Below, in pieces: positions 45,410 through 57,614 of a stretch of DNA of 64,000 nt (its first letter is position 1; the number at the start of each line of letters is the position of its first letter). Position numbers and translations under genes: made by a program. This DNA comes from Icerya purchasi (Eukaryota > Arthropoda > Insecta > Hemiptera > Monophlebidae), in the NCBI GenBank assembly GCA_039619475.1, contig CM077116.1, positions 304,332,464-304,396,463 of the forward strand, in the 5' to 3' direction. The notes beneath the pieces are model-generated. The model was not told the origin of the DNA. It did not search any database and worked only from the letters and a program-made list of their open reading frames with translations.

Positions 45410-45480
45410 CGTTTTATTTACGTTTTATTTACGTTTTATTTACGTTTTATTTACGTTTTATTTACGTTTTATTTACGTTA
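45410..45480. repeat. 11-bp minisatellite, CGTTTTATTTA x 6
   Basis: Six perfect units from 45410 to 45475 and a partial seventh. Confidence 0.95.
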
Positions 45481-45484
45481 ATTA

Positions 45485-46985
45485 ATGAATAATTCGATCG
45501 GGTAATTTTAATATGAACCAACCAATTAGAAGGAACGACGGAAGACATTTAAATGATTTACAATATTTCTTCTTCTCGACTACTTTCTCATTTTCTTCTT
45601 TATTTGCTCTTCTAAATCCAAGTTAAATAACTCTTCTCTAACCACTTTGATATTTTTTCGAGTGTTTAAGTCTTATATTTTCTGTACGCAAAGAAGTATA
45701 TAAAAAGATTTTTAATGAAGAACAACCGAAAAAGAACTGCAAACGTTACGAAAAGTGTAAATAACCACGAAGTACATATATCGAAAGTGTTAATAAAAAC
45801 AATGCCACCTAACCAATCTAAGAAGATGATAAATAAATAAATAAAGATCACTTCACTGGCGCCATTTTAGAACAGTTAACAAATACAGCGTGCTAGATTA
45901 CTATTGTAGTCCACGCGACTACAGCAGTGTTAACTTTTTTTTTTTTTTTTTGGAGTTTATGTAGTTCATTTAAGCAGGCAAACGTTCAAATCAGATTGAA
46001 TGCACGGAAAACAAAAACAAAAAAAAAAGGAAAACACTTTCTTGTTCTTGTCAAACTGCTATTTAAGCACTACTTATAATAGAGATAGTAGGAATGAAGG
46101 TGGAAACTTCATCCTGCAATATGGCTGCAACTGCAGAGCAATGCCCAGACAATGCTGAGCTGAAATTTAAAGAACTTGAAAAGAATCTTACTGTAAATTC
46201 TACATATCAATAGATCAATTCTGTGCAAAGTATTGGAAACTTTGGTTGATGGAAAAACTGAAAATAAAATCATTCGACTCTTAATATTGAACCTCATCAA
46301 ACAGTTCGGATTGGAAAATTCATAGATTTCAATAGGAATATTGTTAGCAATGGCCGGTGTTAGTGGAGATAGAAGTGTTTCGGAACTCTCCAAACTAATA
46401 AAAACACATTTACAGTCAACTGTATTTTTTTTTTTTATTTCTAAATAAACTGTATATTAAGAAAATAAGTGTATAAAAGTGCAGAGGACTGTGTGTGTAA
46501 TGTACTATAAAATCAATACTACTATAAGTCTAGGATTGAAAAAAGAAAAAGGTTGTGTGTAAGAGGTCCTTTGCAAAGTGTACTTATAGCTATATTGTGG
46601 GTATTAGTCAGGATGATAAACAACATAGTCCCAACTAGTACCAAGAAAATTGTATCATTTAATTGCTATTAACATTCTAAATTAAAATTAAATATATTAA
46701 AAGAAGGATAAAAAAAAATTAAATAAATACTGTAGCAGTATTGTACAAAAATAAAAGTTGTTGGGATAACGTTGGATTTAGTGCATACGTGAGAAGTTAT
46801 AATTCTATATCGATAATAAGCTACTAATATTTACACAAATAGTAATTAAAATATTAATAAGAAACAAATCCGAATGACTATCGCTGAAATAATAATTTAT
46901 AAATAAATAAGGATGAGCGGCGGAGAGGAGGCAGATAATCTTGTAATATTAAGATTTCATGAAATGTTTAAATTTAACAGAAATG
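45485..46985. other. Intronic AT-rich stretch, nothing recognised
   Basis: Short frames only. A + peptide near 46106 (MAATAEQCPDNAELKFKELE) is not recognised and ends after about 30 residues. Confidence 0.5.
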
Positions 46986-46999
46986 ATCTAATTACTCAG

Positions 47000-47620
47000 T
47001 TGAAACTTACGCCTCATAGCCACCGCAGCAATCTTAAGTAGGGGGTAGTGATTCGTGTTATTAATGTGAGAAGGGTTAGTTTTTGTAAAATTTGAATTTA
47101 GAACGTAAGTAACTGAACATGGGGCAGTAAAAGAGAAAATGATCAACGTCATCAGTATTGTTAAGAGAGCAGTAGGTACAGCCTGGGCTGCTGGAGAGTC
47201 GGAACCTGTACAGGTAGACACCAAACTTCCCCCGTGCCCAGAAAGTACCTGTGAGCTATAAAAATTGATATTAATTTTATTCATTCTCAGTCTATCAGGG
47301 ATGCTAGGGAGTAAGTAATAGGTTTTCCTTCCTGTGTGGTCAACATCCCATCTCCTCTGCCATTCAGCTATTAGAGTCTGTAGAACTTGCCTTTTAAGTA
47401 ATATAGAGGAATTGTTATCGAAAGATTCCACCAAATTGTTATTTATTAACTTCAGAGATGTAAGCAAATTAACATCCTTAAGAATCCGATACTCGCTTGT
47501 GATAGCCCTACCTGTAATGTACAGATCCATAGGAAATATACTAGTGATAACACAAGCAGCAGATGTGGGTGTAGTTCAACTATATTACAAAAATGATCTA
47601 GTTTAGGGACCAATTTAGAG
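47000..47620 (-). pseudogene. LINE 3'-end relic (RNase H to zinc motif), minus strand
   Basis: The - frame 46988-47530 begins MDLYITGRAITSEYRI, then LKRQVLQTLIAEWQRRWD and INFYSSQVLSGHGG. After a frame change it reads CTYCSLNNTDDVDHFLFYCP. This is the usual LINE C-terminal order: a basic Trp-rich linker, 'xLTGHGxFxxYLxRF', then Cys-x2-Cys ... His-x4-Cys. It is a separate family from the intact LINE and from family B. Confidence 0.7.
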
Positions 47621-47624
47621 CTTG

Positions 47625-48420
47625 ACATTTTCGGTATAATAAAAAAGCTAAGAAGGTTAATTTTAGTTAAGAAAAACCTTTAATTTCTATTTTATAACAC
47701 ATAATAAGTATATTATAATTATACGTACATATATATATATGAAATTAATAACGCAATAAATTTCCATTAAAAGATCACTTAAGTGTTGTGTAGTTCTTTG
47801 TTTTGTTTTTTTTAGCATTGTCGACATTAGGCTAAGAACTGAGGAAGGAAAGGAAAGAGTGTAATCGACATTTTTACGCGACCAAAGATCACAGAGAAAA
47901 AAAAAATACAAGAGCCGGTATAGTAGAAAGAAACGGAAAGCAGAGGATGACGGACGCACTCCGTCGAAAGAGAAAAGTTCAGCAGCGATGGAAGATCATT
48001 CAGAAAAGGAGATATGTCATGTACAAAATAAAAATTGAAAGGGTGAAGAGGACAAAACGGAAAAGAAATAAGCGAGAAAAAGCAAGCATGTGTCCAAAGC
48101 ATAGAGTGAGGAATGAACTAAGAAGAAAAATGAAAAAAACCAAGGAAAAAGATTCGGTTGAATAGATAAATGAAATTAGGATTTGAGAATGAAGAGGAGC
48201 AATTGTTACTTCACAGTTTAGAATTGTCAGCAGCAGATATTTATTTTTGTAATTAGCGCCTTTTCAGCCAATTAAATATGCAGCATAGTTTGCGTAAAAA
48301 GATTCCACGATGAACAGAACCGAGCGTTTTTTTTTTTTTTTATGTCGAAATACACTACCGCAACAGATGCTCGTTTTCCCAAGTTCTCAGAAACATAAGA
48401 AACATGATTAAAAAGAACTT
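47625..48420. other. Intronic stretch without recognised genes
   Basis: A lysine/arginine-rich frame at 47947-48162 mirrors the A/G-rich composition of the strand and is not taken as a gene. Confidence 0.5.
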
Positions 48421-48424
48421 TGCC

Positions 48425-48720
48425 CAATGAAGCAGTGGTTTGCGACGCCAATCACGTATCTTTTTTGAATGTACATTCCTTTCTGTCGAACGTTGTATTC
48501 TATATTCTTGTCTGCTGAAACTCAACCTATTCCTTATTGTATATCTTATATTTTGTCCTATTTGCCATCCACTATTTCATCCGTTAGCTCCTTTATATTG
48601 TCCATATCTGACCGAATCAAAATTTAATTGATGGCTATTTTCTTTTTTTTTTTATTTAATTGTTTCTGGGTGTAGGTCTTTAGCTGGCGTGCTCAAGGGG
48701 GGATTAAAAAAAAAAGAAAA
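48425..48720 (+). pseudogene. LINE family B, 3'-end fragment
   Basis: ATGAAGCAGTGGTTTGCGAC then ATCACGTATCTTTTTTGAAT align with the copy at 51010-51531. The tail TGTTTCTGGGTGTAGGTCTT then AGCTGGCGTGCTCAAG is almost the same as at 24970-25010, followed by an A-rich end. Confidence 0.75.
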
Positions 48721-48724
48721 AACT

Positions 48725-50205
48725 TTGTCGATACACCTTCCCGATAAGAACCGAACTGATTATCAATAAAGGTGTATTATTTTAAAAAATTAACATCTTA
48801 ATTTTGAAACATTTTCGGAATATTTTATTAATATATGACAAAATGCAAATAGGTCTATAATTTGAAGTTAAAGTTTTATTAACCCTGTTTTTAATTACAG
48901 TTACCCCTAATTAAGGGACACGCAGAAATTCATCCCTGTATTAGTTGACTCGCTAAACAAGTAAGTGATTGCACGAATGAATTTAAAGTTTCTTCTTCCA
49001 ACAGTTTCTTGTATCGTCTGCACTGAACGGAGATTTATTTGGCAAGAATGTAATTACATATTTCACTTCTTCGTTAATGAAGTTATGTAAGAACAGTTGA
49101 ATCGTATTCGAATACGCCGCCGTCACGAGTACCGAGCGAGAACTTTAATAAATCACATACGTTGTCTCTAAAAGAAAAAAATTGTTGAAGCGATTGAAAA
49201 TTAAATTTTCATTTTCCGTGCATTTTAATTTTAGTATGGATGGAGTTCCGACTGTCCTTTTAATAGTTGCTCAGTCGTTTTCTCAATGTGTTTACAATTG
49301 GCAAATAATTTGTTATAATACTTTGAATCAGTTTAGGGATAAAGCGTGCTTTTTTTTTGCTATTTTAACTGATCGTATAAACGTTTTTCCTCTACAAGTA
49401 AACATCGTTTATAGCATAATTTTTATCCATCCTTTTTTTTTTTAAACTTCTTTCCTAACACCCATTTATACTTTCCATCGGGGAAGAAATTATTATCTAG
49501 TTAAATTTATTATCAACGAAGTGACACTCTAGAATGGAAACATTCGAAATTCCAATTTTCCTTATATTCCCCGGAAGAAAACGATTTCTCTCACTCTTCT
49601 CTACGGAACAGACGAACAGATTTGTTTTAAAAGCCAAGATGTTGTATAATACTCCTGTGATCTGAAAAGGGAATGATTAAGTGATTCCTACTGAAAACTG
49701 AAATTTCAATTTTTGGTTAGCAACCCTCTCATTACGGTTTAGTTATACACCCCTCGCTTAATCGCGAGAATGTGCAGCCTGCTCATTTTTGTAAAACCAC
49801 ATTAGCTGATTAAGCGTTTAGCTAATCAGTTATCGTTAGATTCTCCGTTAATATGGCAATTTCCTTACTTAAGGCAAAAAATATCTTTCAGCTCCTCTAA
49901 AAATGATTCTCGCGATGAATCACATAAAATCTCCGCGCGTACCGCAGCCAGAAAAGACATTACTTTTGAACAGAACTTTACTCTAGAAGACGTTAGCGGT
50001 AAAAACCGCGATAGTTGCATAATTGGATATTAGTTTATATGTAAAGGGCAACCCGATCTCGACTTTAAGTAATGTTTTTGTATGCGGACATTTTATAATG
50101 TACTATTTCATTATCATGGAGAGCCAAGTTTCAACTAGCACTATTACCTCTCTTAAGTCGTACCGCAAGATCACGACCGTCGTGACTACCTATCGCACGT
50201 TGTGT
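48725..50205. other. Intronic stretch without recognised genes
   Basis: No element motifs. Around 49740-50010 the sequence is less biased and contains several homeodomain-type TAAT/ATTA cores, including GCTGATTAAG and AGCTAATCAG facing each other. Confidence 0.4.
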
Positions 50206-50210
50206 TTGTG

Positions 50211-50470
50211 CAGATAGCCTAGTGGTTAAGGTGCTTGGCTACCAAATCAGAGGTCACGGGTTCGAGACTTGTCTCGTCCCGAATCCAAATCGCTCCCAAG
50301 CTTACCCAGCCTGAAATAATTGAGTACCAGAGAAATCTGGGGAAGTAAAGGCGGCCGAGAGAAAGGAACTGGCTCCAATATTCTCATCAGATCCATTAGG
50401 CTTAGTACATTGTGAATCTTAACTTCACAATCCCAGCGCCCTCTTAAGGGTATGGAACTCACTTTACTTT
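50211..50470 (+). repeat. tRNA-derived SINE (SINE-1), copy 2, full length
   Basis: The A box TAGCCTAGTGGTTAAGGTGC (50216-50235) and B box GGGTTCGAGACT (near 50258) are the RNA polymerase III promoter of a tRNA-like head. The body and tail (ATCAGATCCATTAGGCTTAG, AAGGGTATGGAACTCAC) match the split copy at 39875-40552. A short T run follows. No clear target duplication was found. Confidence 0.8.
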
Positions 50471-50504
50471 TTTTTAGTGCTCACGGTAATAATTTTTATA
50501 TTCG

Positions 50505-50762
50505 AAACGTGCGTGTACACGAGAGACTACATTTGAAACTGACCGTAAATGTTTGATTTATACAAATGCAGTCCACCAAGTGTATCTGTCTCTATACTAA
50601 CTAGCGTGCATATGCATACATGCTTGTTACTGCCTTTCATATGGTTCTGTTAGTGATTATTTATTAGCATTTGTAATAATTTCTTGTCGTCGCCTAGGAT
50701 CGAACTTGAGACCTCCGTGACGAAAGTCAAGCACTTTAGCAACTAGGCGCCATCGCGATGAC
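50505..50762 (-). repeat. tRNA-derived SINE (SINE-2), copy 1
   Basis: On the - strand from 50755, the A-box-like TGGCGCCTAGTTGCTAAAGT is followed by CTCAAGTTCGATCCTAGG, which holds a B box. The body then matches the copy at 62615-62835 (AAGGCAGTAACAAGCATG, CGCTAGTTAGTA, ATAAATCAAAC, AATGTAGTCT). It is a different family from SINE-1, which lies 35 bp away in the opposite orientation. Confidence 0.7.
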
Positions 50763-51009
50763 TAGTAATATCGTAACTAAAATTGTTTTCTCGGAGAAAA
50801 ACAATTAACTGGTCAAAATGCTTAAGCTACAGGTTTTTGAAATATTTCAAAGCAGTTTTAGTCAAAATTTAGTAAGATTTTCGATAGAGATTACAGGAAA
50901 ATATATAGTTGATAGTTCACAGTTGTATTTTTTTTTTTAATTGAATTAAACTGATAGAAATGAATTAATGTTAGACGGCTGTTAATCTATTACCCCTAAT
51001 TAAGAAGCT

Positions 51010-51499
51010 TCACTTCAGATTTTGGTCGGATATGTACCCTTCTTCTTTTTCCAACAATCGTTCCTTCTACCTTTCAATCCAACCTACACTTCCTTCTCAT
51101 CCATGGTTCTCGGAGTTTCCCTCTCTTCCACGATTTATAATTTCCTCTATTGTCCACCTGTGCTTTAATCACACACTGCTGCCCTCTTCACGCTATCGTT
51201 TCTCTTTGCTTCCCTCTCCTCATTGTCCGTTGCATCCAGATGAAGCAGTTGTCTGTGATGCTGATCACATTTTCTTCGAGTGCTCTGCTCTTTCTGCGGA
51301 GCGTTCTCTTTTCTATCTTCACCTTATAAAGCTGGGGCTTCCCACTCCTTACTGTGCGTCTCACATCTTGTCCCTTCCTTCCCAGTCTGTTGTTCTTGTC
51401 CTTGGTTCCTTTATTTCAGCTGTCTCCAATCGAATTAGGTTCTAGTTAGTTGTCTCTTCTTCCCATTGTGTCTGGGCAATGGTCCATAGTTGATGCGCC

Positions 51500-51531
<32 letters not shown>
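51010..51531 (+). pseudogene. LINE family B, best-preserved 3' end with poly(A)
   Basis: An open frame of 137 codons (51032-51442) ends in a LINE C-terminal domain: LPSSRYRFSLLPSPHCPLHP, then VVCDADHIFFECSALSAERS. The tail after the stop is CTGGGCAATGGTCCATAGTT then GATGCGCCC, and ends in about 40 A residues. This copy defines family B. The element is 5'-truncated within ORF2. Confidence 0.8.
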
Positions 51532-51532
<1 letters not shown>

Positions 51533-51534
51533 TT

Positions 51535-52335
51535 AGATTGTTATCGGTAATAAGAAGAAGAAGCGTATTATTGACTACTCCCATGTGCTGTCAATTTAAT
51601 ACAGTAAAAAGTATTAGTAAAAATTTTTTTCTAAGAAGTAATTTGCATCAAGGATTATAGTAAGATAAAACATAACAAAATTTATTCTGCCGAATCAACC
51701 ATGTAACCTCCGTTTAACCTCAAGTTTTTGTTAAACAGAGGAAGATTCAACCGCAGAGTGTGAAAGATAAAAAAAAAAAATTAAAAATTTTATTGTAGCC
51801 AAACCATCCATGCAATCGTTCAACCTTGCAATTATTAGTGAACAATGAAAAGCACCAAGGAAAGACCAGTGACCTATTGAAAAATTTGTTAGTCGTATTA
51901 GACGAAAATTAAACGCATTTTAACTATGAAATTGAAAGAAACCCACGAAAGCCTAGACTTATTTCCTCATTCAGTTATAAAAACAGCAAATAACTCACGT
52001 ACTCGCATAGTTAACTCACTCCGGTTCTAGTTTAGAATAATCATAAGATTGAATATACAACATATTGGAAAAGATTAAATGACTAAAGGCATTTGTTTAA
52101 ATTCATTAATCCGCAGCTACTTGATCAATGATTCTTTATAAAATCAGGCCAAATGATTATTTTTATCGTTATCGTCAATAATCATTAATATACGAACTTG
52201 AATAAATTGAATTAAAAGTTTATGACCGCTAATGCGATAACTATATTACCAAACGCAGCTTTTTTAAAATTAATGGTTTTATCGAAAAAGAAAAATTTTT
52301 AATTAACAAGTAAATAAAGATTCTCGCTTTTTACC
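51535..52335. other. Intronic AT-rich stretch, nothing recognised
   Basis: Short frames, no termini or motifs. Confidence 0.55.
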
Positions 52336-52341
52336 ATTTCA

Positions 52342-52420
52342 TATCTATTTATCTATCTATCTATATATATCTATACATATATAGATAGATAGATAGATAA
52401 ATAAATAGATAGACAGATAA
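52342..52420. repeat. Palindromic (ATCT)n/(AGAT)n microsatellite
   Basis: Several ATCT units are followed by AGAT units around a TATA centre, so the tract can fold back. Confidence 0.85.
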
Positions 52421-52423
52421 ATA

Positions 52424-52768
52424 TAGTAGAGTTTCGCTAATCCGGTGCTTGCTAGTCCAGACATCCGGGTAATCCGGACGAATGGAAAAAAATAAAAAAT
52501 GAAAAAAAATCGCAGGCGTCTGGGACGCATGGCAGATGTAAATTACATACATATGTACAATACATATTGTTTTATATGTAAATAACTTTCTTAAGTACAT
52601 ACGTACTTTAAAATGGATAAACGTTGATTATTAATCATTAAGATTTTTTCTTTTACATATAAAACTTGTTTCTGACACATTTTAAAGTTGATTCCGTTTA
52701 ATCCGGATTTTCGGTGATCCGAACAGATTCCAGTCCCGACAAGTCCGGATTAGCAAAATTCTACTGTG
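52424..52768. mobile_element. Second pogo-like MITE
   Basis: The left end AGTAGAGTTTCGCTAATCCG and the inverted right end CAGTAGAATTTTGCTAATCC match as imperfect terminal repeats. Internal TAATCCGG motifs recur near both ends (52470, 52700), as in the element at 6181-6558, which has TTATCCGA. A TA lies outside the left end; the right end is blurred by a TA microsatellite. It is another pogo/Tigger-type non-autonomous family. Confidence 0.65.
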
Positions 52769-52779
52769 TATATATATAT

Positions 52780-53562
52780 ATTTTAACAGTGTAAAAAGTT
52801 ACAGTGCAGCTATTTATTTCTTCAAAATTATGGCCACCCTTGTTTTTCACAATTCTCCAAACGTTTTTTAAAACTCTTGTACACATTCTAATTTTTGGCG
52901 CGTGTAACGGTTTTTCACACTCTTCTTGCGGATCACTGCAATATCGACTGTTTCGACCATTTACCGTACCATTCAGATAAACATGTGCTTCGTCCGTAGT
53001 CAATAAAAAATCCAATAGCGTGGACTCATTTCCGATTTTATGTAACCATTACTTGGCAAAAATTTCTTCTTTCGATATGATCGGCGGGTTTCATAATTTA
53101 GGTCATTAAAATCTTATAAGGGGATAATTTAAATCCTGGTGAAGAATTCTTAAAAATCGCGGCGTTATTTTTAAGTTGCTGTCGTGTGTAGACAGCTTAG
53201 GATTTTTTGCTACCGCGAACTCTTTCGATTGTTACACTCGTACGAATGGATCTTTTTCGACCTGCGAGCTTTCTTTTGTTGGCGGACTATGTCTCTCGAA
53301 AATTATTAATCCATAAGCTGAAAAACTATTGCCGGATAGTATTCTTGGTGGAATGTTAAAACGTTTACGAAATGTCCCCACAGTTTTCACGTACGAATGA
53401 CCACTACGACGGCGATTGCGCATTGTTCGGGCAACCGAAAACCAATACTGAACATAAAATGTGAAGGTTTGGACTACACGAAGTTGGCTTTGTCACTTAG
53501 CGGTTTTTTTGTCGAAGCAGTGACGATTTGAAATATGTCAGGTTATTTTGCCCCCCACCCTG

Positions 53563-53570
<8 letters not shown>
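52780..53570 (-). mobile_element. Decayed Tc1/mariner-related transposon of the DUF4817 type
   Basis: From the terminus at 53541-53570 (inverted: ACAGGGTGGGGGGCAAAATA), the - strand encodes MRNRRRSGHSYVKTVGTF (53423 leftward). With shifts it then gives VTIERVRGSKKS, LSPYKIL and KPADHIERRNFC, and finally FLLTTDEAHVYLNGTVNGRN and EKPLHAPKIRM (53015 leftward). This follows the common arthropod transposase order 'xxERVRxxxxxSPxRSxRR...PYKIQ...DxxxRxxFC...TDEAxFxLxGxVNxxNxRxW...EkPLHxxKVxVW'. A deletion then joins to a C-terminal VWRIVKNKGGHN. Several stops make it inactive. Confidence 0.75.
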
Positions 53571-53593
<23 letters not shown>

Positions 53594-53599
53594 TACTTG

Positions 53600-56125
53600 G
53601 CTCGCTTCAAAAATTATCAGCAACCAAAGTTTTGTATCTCCCGAACATTCCTATATCCTAAACAAAACTCCTTTCCTTATCTGTGATGTATGTTCCATAT
53701 TTCCTATATTCGAAACATTCTTTCGAGGGAGTGCTTTCCCATATTCGCCTCCCAAGGACAACGAGCGAACGTTGATTTTATTAAAAAGTGTAATAACCTT
53801 TACAAAAACACCTGTAACCTCCTCCGGTCACTGGTCATCCATATGCGTGTTAATAAGTAAAATAAGAAAAATTTCTTTTAAAACCTTCGCAATCATCCTA
53901 CTTCGGAACGACAAGCTGCCATACAACCTCTGTCCTTCCGGTTAATGTTTCTTTCTTGGTAGCGTAAATGTGACCGTGTCGTGTACTTGTCTTCTAACTA
54001 GCTACGATACGATCGATGCGTTTTGCGTGCGGCCCGTGGAACTGTTTCGCGACTCCAAGGCTGTCTAGAGGGCAGCACTTTTTGCTGAATTTTTACAACG
54101 CTTAGTCCGCTACAGTCGGTTTTCTGATAACTTCATATTAGAGAGATGTGTCCTAGTGAACCGATAGGAAAATTCGATTGAAATTCCTTCGACCAGCACT
54201 CTCGTCGATTCGTCGTTAATGAGCTGGTAGATACGGATTTATTTACGGTAATAATTATCATCGTCGGAAGAGTAGAAGAATGGAAACTGGCCAAGATTTT
54301 GCACAGAATTTTCCGGTTATTATTATAAACTGCGTGAAAACTGCGCCTTTCATTATCAAAACTCGAGACAAAAGTTTTCCTCCGATTGCTGTTCATCGCG
54401 ACACAATAGCAACGGGCGCGCACTTCTTTAATTTTCCTCCGGAGATTCGACCGTACATCAACTCCCAAAAGTTTTACTTTTCCAGCTTGCGCTCTCCGCA
54501 GATAAACTATCCGCGACCATAACAGTTTTCCAACTGCTTTTCAGCGTTTCCACTTTATAACTCGGTCGCTGCGATATGATCGAACTCCACCTCGCTCGCC
54601 AATATAAATCATCTTCCATTAAAAACAAAAAAACCACCGCCCTATCTTGTCCCATTGTCGACTAATCGTATTGGTGTAGAAAAACGGTTCTTCCGCCGAC
54701 TAATCGTGTTATTATCTCAGCTTTATTTCGGATTTTTTTTTCTTTTTTTTCTTTTTCGAAAAAACGTTTACTTCAGTCTTGTTTGCCACGTGAAACTTTT
54801 CGCCTTCGCCGCAGATCAAAATAATGACAGGAAGGTTGATCGTGTCTCTGTTCAGTCGGTATTTTGAGGATTTTCTTACGCCGTTCGCATCCTTTGCTCC
54901 TTCCTTTCGGTCGCTATCTCCGCTGCAGTAAATTTCGTTAGAATCTCTCCGCCAATCTTTTAATGTTAATTCGTTCATCGTTTTGAGCGACAAGTGAAAA
55001 ATTGAAAAATTCACGAAAGAAAATTAACGTAGAACTTTACAGAAGATCGATTCGTTAGAACTTCTAATATATTGACCGAACCGGGCGAACTATAGTGGAA
55101 AGCCGACGATTAAATGAAAATCTGGCGACGGTACTATACATTCGTATTTAACAATTACGTTATAATTTATTTAAAAATATTAATTAAATTAATCGCGTTG
55201 CTAAATGCGACACAGCCTTAATCGTGTGCTCGAATGAGACAATTTACAAAAGAAAAAATCGGTTCATTCTTCCTCTGTAAAAGCTGCTTAAACCGTTAGA
55301 ATTAAGTTAATAGTTTTATTCGACGAAGTAAAATGCAAAGTAATTCGGAAATTGTAAAAACAAAAATATAATAAATGCAAAAAATTTGCAATTCGGAATT
55401 ATGTAAATTAAGAATATAGAAAAATTCCTCCTACACTGGGTTAATGTTATAATTGATGATCCCAAAATAAATAAATAAATAGATAATAAAAAAAAAACAA
55501 ACAAACGAACAAAAAAACTACAATTCATGTAAGTAACTTTGAAATATGTTGGTTTTCATGATTTGTGAATTGTAAATTTGTTAAATTTATTAATTTCTGT
55601 TTTTTGATATTTGTGTTTACTCGTACTTAATTGCAATTATAAAAAATGAAAGCTTTATTTTAATGCTAATGTTAAATTTTCCAATTGAGAAATGTCGAGT
55701 TTTAATGAAAAATAAGCCTTTTTTTAGTGCCTCGCTTGCAGCACAATTGTCAAACATGTATGTAATACTGAGCCCGAGCTAATGGAAATTTATTGTTTGA
55801 ATAATTGTTTGGAAATTTAATTTAAAATATTTTATTTTTGAGCGGAAGGGATTTTTCTTCAATTATTGTTCACTAAACATGTGACCGTTTATCTTGAATT
55901 TCCCGGTTGAATACCATCGGAATGGTAAACTTTGATTGTACGGATTTCGATGTAATTTTCACAGTTAATTATAGAGTGATATTAGCGAGCCCAGTGGTTT
56001 TAAATAAAATTACGAGTTTTTGTTTAATTTAAATAGCGTTATAAAACGTATAAAAAAGTACCGGAAATACGTTTATTTATGGTTTTGAAAGTAATCTAGT
56101 AATTCTTTTATCTTAATCCGCTCTT
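53600..56125. other. Intronic stretch; non-repetitive CpG-richer part at 54000-55130
   Basis: From about 54000 to 55130 composition is balanced and no repeat was recognised, so it is a candidate conserved non-coding block. Open frames on both strands (for example 54280-54519) have no family resemblance. The rest is AT-rich without motifs. Confidence 0.35.
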
Positions 56126-56129
56126 TTAT

Positions 56130-56500
56130 TTCAAGATTTATAGAAGAAATCCGAGCGATACACCAAGCTGACACATGCGATACTATCCTATATGCAAAAA
56201 TCACTCCTAGAAGAATTTTCCTTTTGCAGTTTTAATAGTTTACTGGTTTGAATCTTATTCAGATTTTTGGCGTATGCCAGTGAACAATAATAAATATATG
56301 ATTCAAATATTGCTTGGTACAATATAACTCTATTTCTACAATCATAGCCATAGGTATTTCCGCAGAGGGCTAAAAAATCAGTTATATCCTTTAGTAATTT
56401 TATTACATAAATAATCTAAATGTTTACTTAAGGTTTTCATCTATTCTCTGTCGATGGTAAAGCTATTCCCGTATTTGGTAATTTGTTCCGAGATTTAGAG
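56130..56500 (-). pseudogene. LINE reverse transcriptase C-terminal fragment, minus strand
   Basis: The - strand reads HLDYLCNKITKGYN (other frame) and then RVILYQAIFESYIYYCSLAY, followed by KLLKLQKE and VSLVYRSDF. It matches the post-thumb region 'LYxAIFExxxxYxxxxWA...KLxxxQRxxLxxxxxxYRTxS'. Frames are broken. Confidence 0.55.
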
Positions 56501-56504
56501 TTTA

Positions 56505-57605
56505 TTATTCGAACGATTTAAATTTTAAATTAATTCCTTTTCACATAGTTCAACATTACATTAATTAGCGCGCTTTTACAACGTGTAACATTTAATAAGG
56601 AACAATATCAGAAATGTCAAATAATGTTAAATGCCGGTGAAAATTATTAACCCCGCTGGGCAAACAACTAAAATCCCTGTTCATACACCAAGCATACGAT
56701 TGCTGTTCGACGCAATTTCCAAAACTAAGCTCCGTAAAATTTAATATAGGATCGTTATGAAAGAGAGAGAGACATTAGGGGTATCAAGACCTAGACCGAA
56801 AGCAAACTTATTGTCGGGAAAATTTGATTATGTTCCAACTACCAGACAAGACATTTATAAAGTATATTTTCAAAATAACTTTCTTAAATTTGAGGCCAAA
56901 AAAAAAATTATCGAAAAAAGGTTACGTTTCTATGGGAATCAGAATTATTGTAAAAGAGTTCGAAGTAAATGGACTAAGACCAAAATGCAGGAAGCAATTA
57001 AACATACATATATATTTAGAAGTATTTTAGTAAGGAATTGGAGAGATCTTTAAGTATATGTAGAAAGATATGCTGCCATCTCGTTAAATTAAAAGGCGAA
57101 GGTTAGAAATGCAGAATGGCAATAGGTGGTTAAAGGAGGTGTACTTATTTCGGCAAAAGGAGGAATATAACTAGGATCTAGTAAATCAGTAAAGGAAGTA
57201 AGAGTTTCAGGAGATAATTTGAAATAAGAGGAATTCGTTAATTTAAGAGATTTGAAAGTTTTAACCATTTTTCAAATTTATGAAAGTATAGAACGGGAGA
57301 AGAGAAGCAAACCACTTTTCAAAGGGTTCTCTTGGTCTGTTCAAGGATAAATTTACCCTTCCATAGCTTTCCTATTGGGTACGAAGTTAAAAAGGGAGGG
57401 ATCAAAGAATTCTAAAAGTAGCAATGCTGAAATTTACAGCAGATTTCTTGCAATCAGCGTTCAACCTAAGGACGAAGTTGATAGATGTAGATTTTTTAAG
57501 CGAGTAGGAATTAGAGGTAAAAAAGTGGAAAAAGTAAGGAAACGGAGTAGAAGAAATAATTGTACTACGAAATATGATCAAATTAAGATAATTGTGTGAG
57601 AGGTG
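56505..57605. other. Intronic stretch without recognised genes
   Basis: Includes basic frames at 56757-57050 and 57375-57596 with no recognisable motif. They may be relics of an element adjoining the LINE that follows, but nothing supports this beyond position. Confidence 0.4.
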
Positions 57606-57614
57606 GAAGTCGAC

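Noticed and set aside
47947..48162. Lys/Arg-rich 72-codon frame
   Set aside because: Produced by a purine-rich strand; mirrored by equally long frames on the other strand.
50211..50285. Possible true tRNA gene
   Set aside because: A and B boxes are good, but the body and tail continue as a repeated unit found elsewhere in the window, and no paired acceptor stem was seen; it is a SINE head.
54280..54519. 80-codon + strand frame in a repeat-free block
   Set aside because: No domain pattern, and equally long frames on the opposite strand; not enough for a gene call.
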